A stretch of 5,233 nt of DNA from Clostridiales bacterium UBA1246 (GTDB lineage Bacteria > Bacillota > Clostridia > Oscillospirales > Oscillospiraceae): contig DBWE01000098.1 in the NCBI GenBank assembly GCA_002308315.1, positions 1 through 5,233 on the forward strand, read 5' to 3'. The position numbers and the translations under genes were made by a program. The notes beneath the pieces are model-generated. The model did no database searches and was not told the origin of the DNA. It worked only from the letters and a program-made list of their open reading frames with translations. Position 1 is the first letter of the stretch; the number at the start of each line of letters is the position of its first letter. This document shows, in pieces, positions 5,146 to 5,233 of this stretch.

Positions 5146-5182
5146 TTCGGCACTATTTTGCAACGCACCCGAGTAGCAAGCC

Positions 5183-5233
5183 TTACGCTTTGGCGTTGAG
5201 CTCCTTGGTGAGCCTGCTCTTTTTGCGGGCCGC
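5183..5233 (-). CDS. rpsT: Ribosomal protein S20, C-terminal fragment (gene runs off the right edge)
   Basis: The minus strand from 5233 reads GCG GCC CGC AAA AAG AGC AGG CTC ACC AAG GAG CTC AAC GCC AAA GCG TAA, i.e. AARKKSRLTKELNAKA and stop. The sequence AARKKSRL(T/S)K near the C-terminus is highly characteristic of S20, a small basic protein that binds 16S rRNA in the 30S subunit. Only the last 16 residues of the usual 85-90 are present. The gene is convergent with the flotillin operon, the two being separated by the AT-rich stretch 4943-5182. Confidence 0.9.
   Translation of the reverse strand, partial: AARKKSRLTKELNAKA

Noticed and set aside
4994..5176. 60-codon plus-strand frame at the right end
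   Set aside because: It runs straight through the terminator hairpin and T-rich tail, has no ribosome binding site and no recognisable domain.
1..5233. CRISPR array, tRNA, rRNA or riboswitch
   Set aside because: No regularly spaced direct repeats, cloverleaf-like segments or known riboswitch motifs were seen on either strand by eye.

Overview
The window looks like a GC-rich chromosomal segment of an uncultured or poorly described Firmicute, probably a clostridial gut-type lineage. This rests on strong GGAGG-type ribosome binding sites, a FloA very close in sequence to that of Bacillus, the NfeD-FloA pair, an XRE regulator of a style common in Clostridia, and GC-rich third codon positions. 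The species cannot be named from the sequence.

Left region (1-1440): the first 50 bases hold, on the minus strand, the start of a family 2 glycosyltransferase cut by the window edge, with a good sigma-70 type promoter at 118-146 behind it. Diverging from it on the plus strand is a membrane-bound GGDEF diguanylate cyclase (262-1380). It has intact catalytic signatures but lacks the RxxD inhibitory site. A perfect 15-bp hairpin (1398-1431) follows it.

Middle region (1441-4942): five plus-strand genes. An XRE-type regulator with a long helical C-terminal part (1557-2837) has its own promoter candidate. After 86 bp come a short NfeD protein lacking the protease domain (2924-3427), flotillin FloA (3429-4397), a 51-residue basic protein whose start overlaps the floA stop in an ATGA junction (4394-4549), and an unrecognised 122-residue single-span membrane protein (4574-4942). 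The last four are tightly spaced and almost certainly one operon. NfeD and FloA are known partners in bacterial membrane microdomains, so the two small proteins downstream are candidate accessory components. The XRE gene may belong to the same transcript or regulate it.

Right region (4943-5233): an AT-richer, hairpin-dense stretch. It contains a terminator for the plus-strand operon (5100-5145) and, on the minus strand, a short transposase-like N-terminal reading frame (4970-5077) that looks like an insertion sequence remnant. The window ends inside the 3' end of rpsT (ribosomal protein S20) on the minus strand, convergent with the flotillin operon.

No tRNA, rRNA, CRISPR array or complete mobile element was seen. 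The most interesting parts are the two unassigned small genes attached to the flotillin operon, the regulator in front of it, and the insertion remnant at the right edge.
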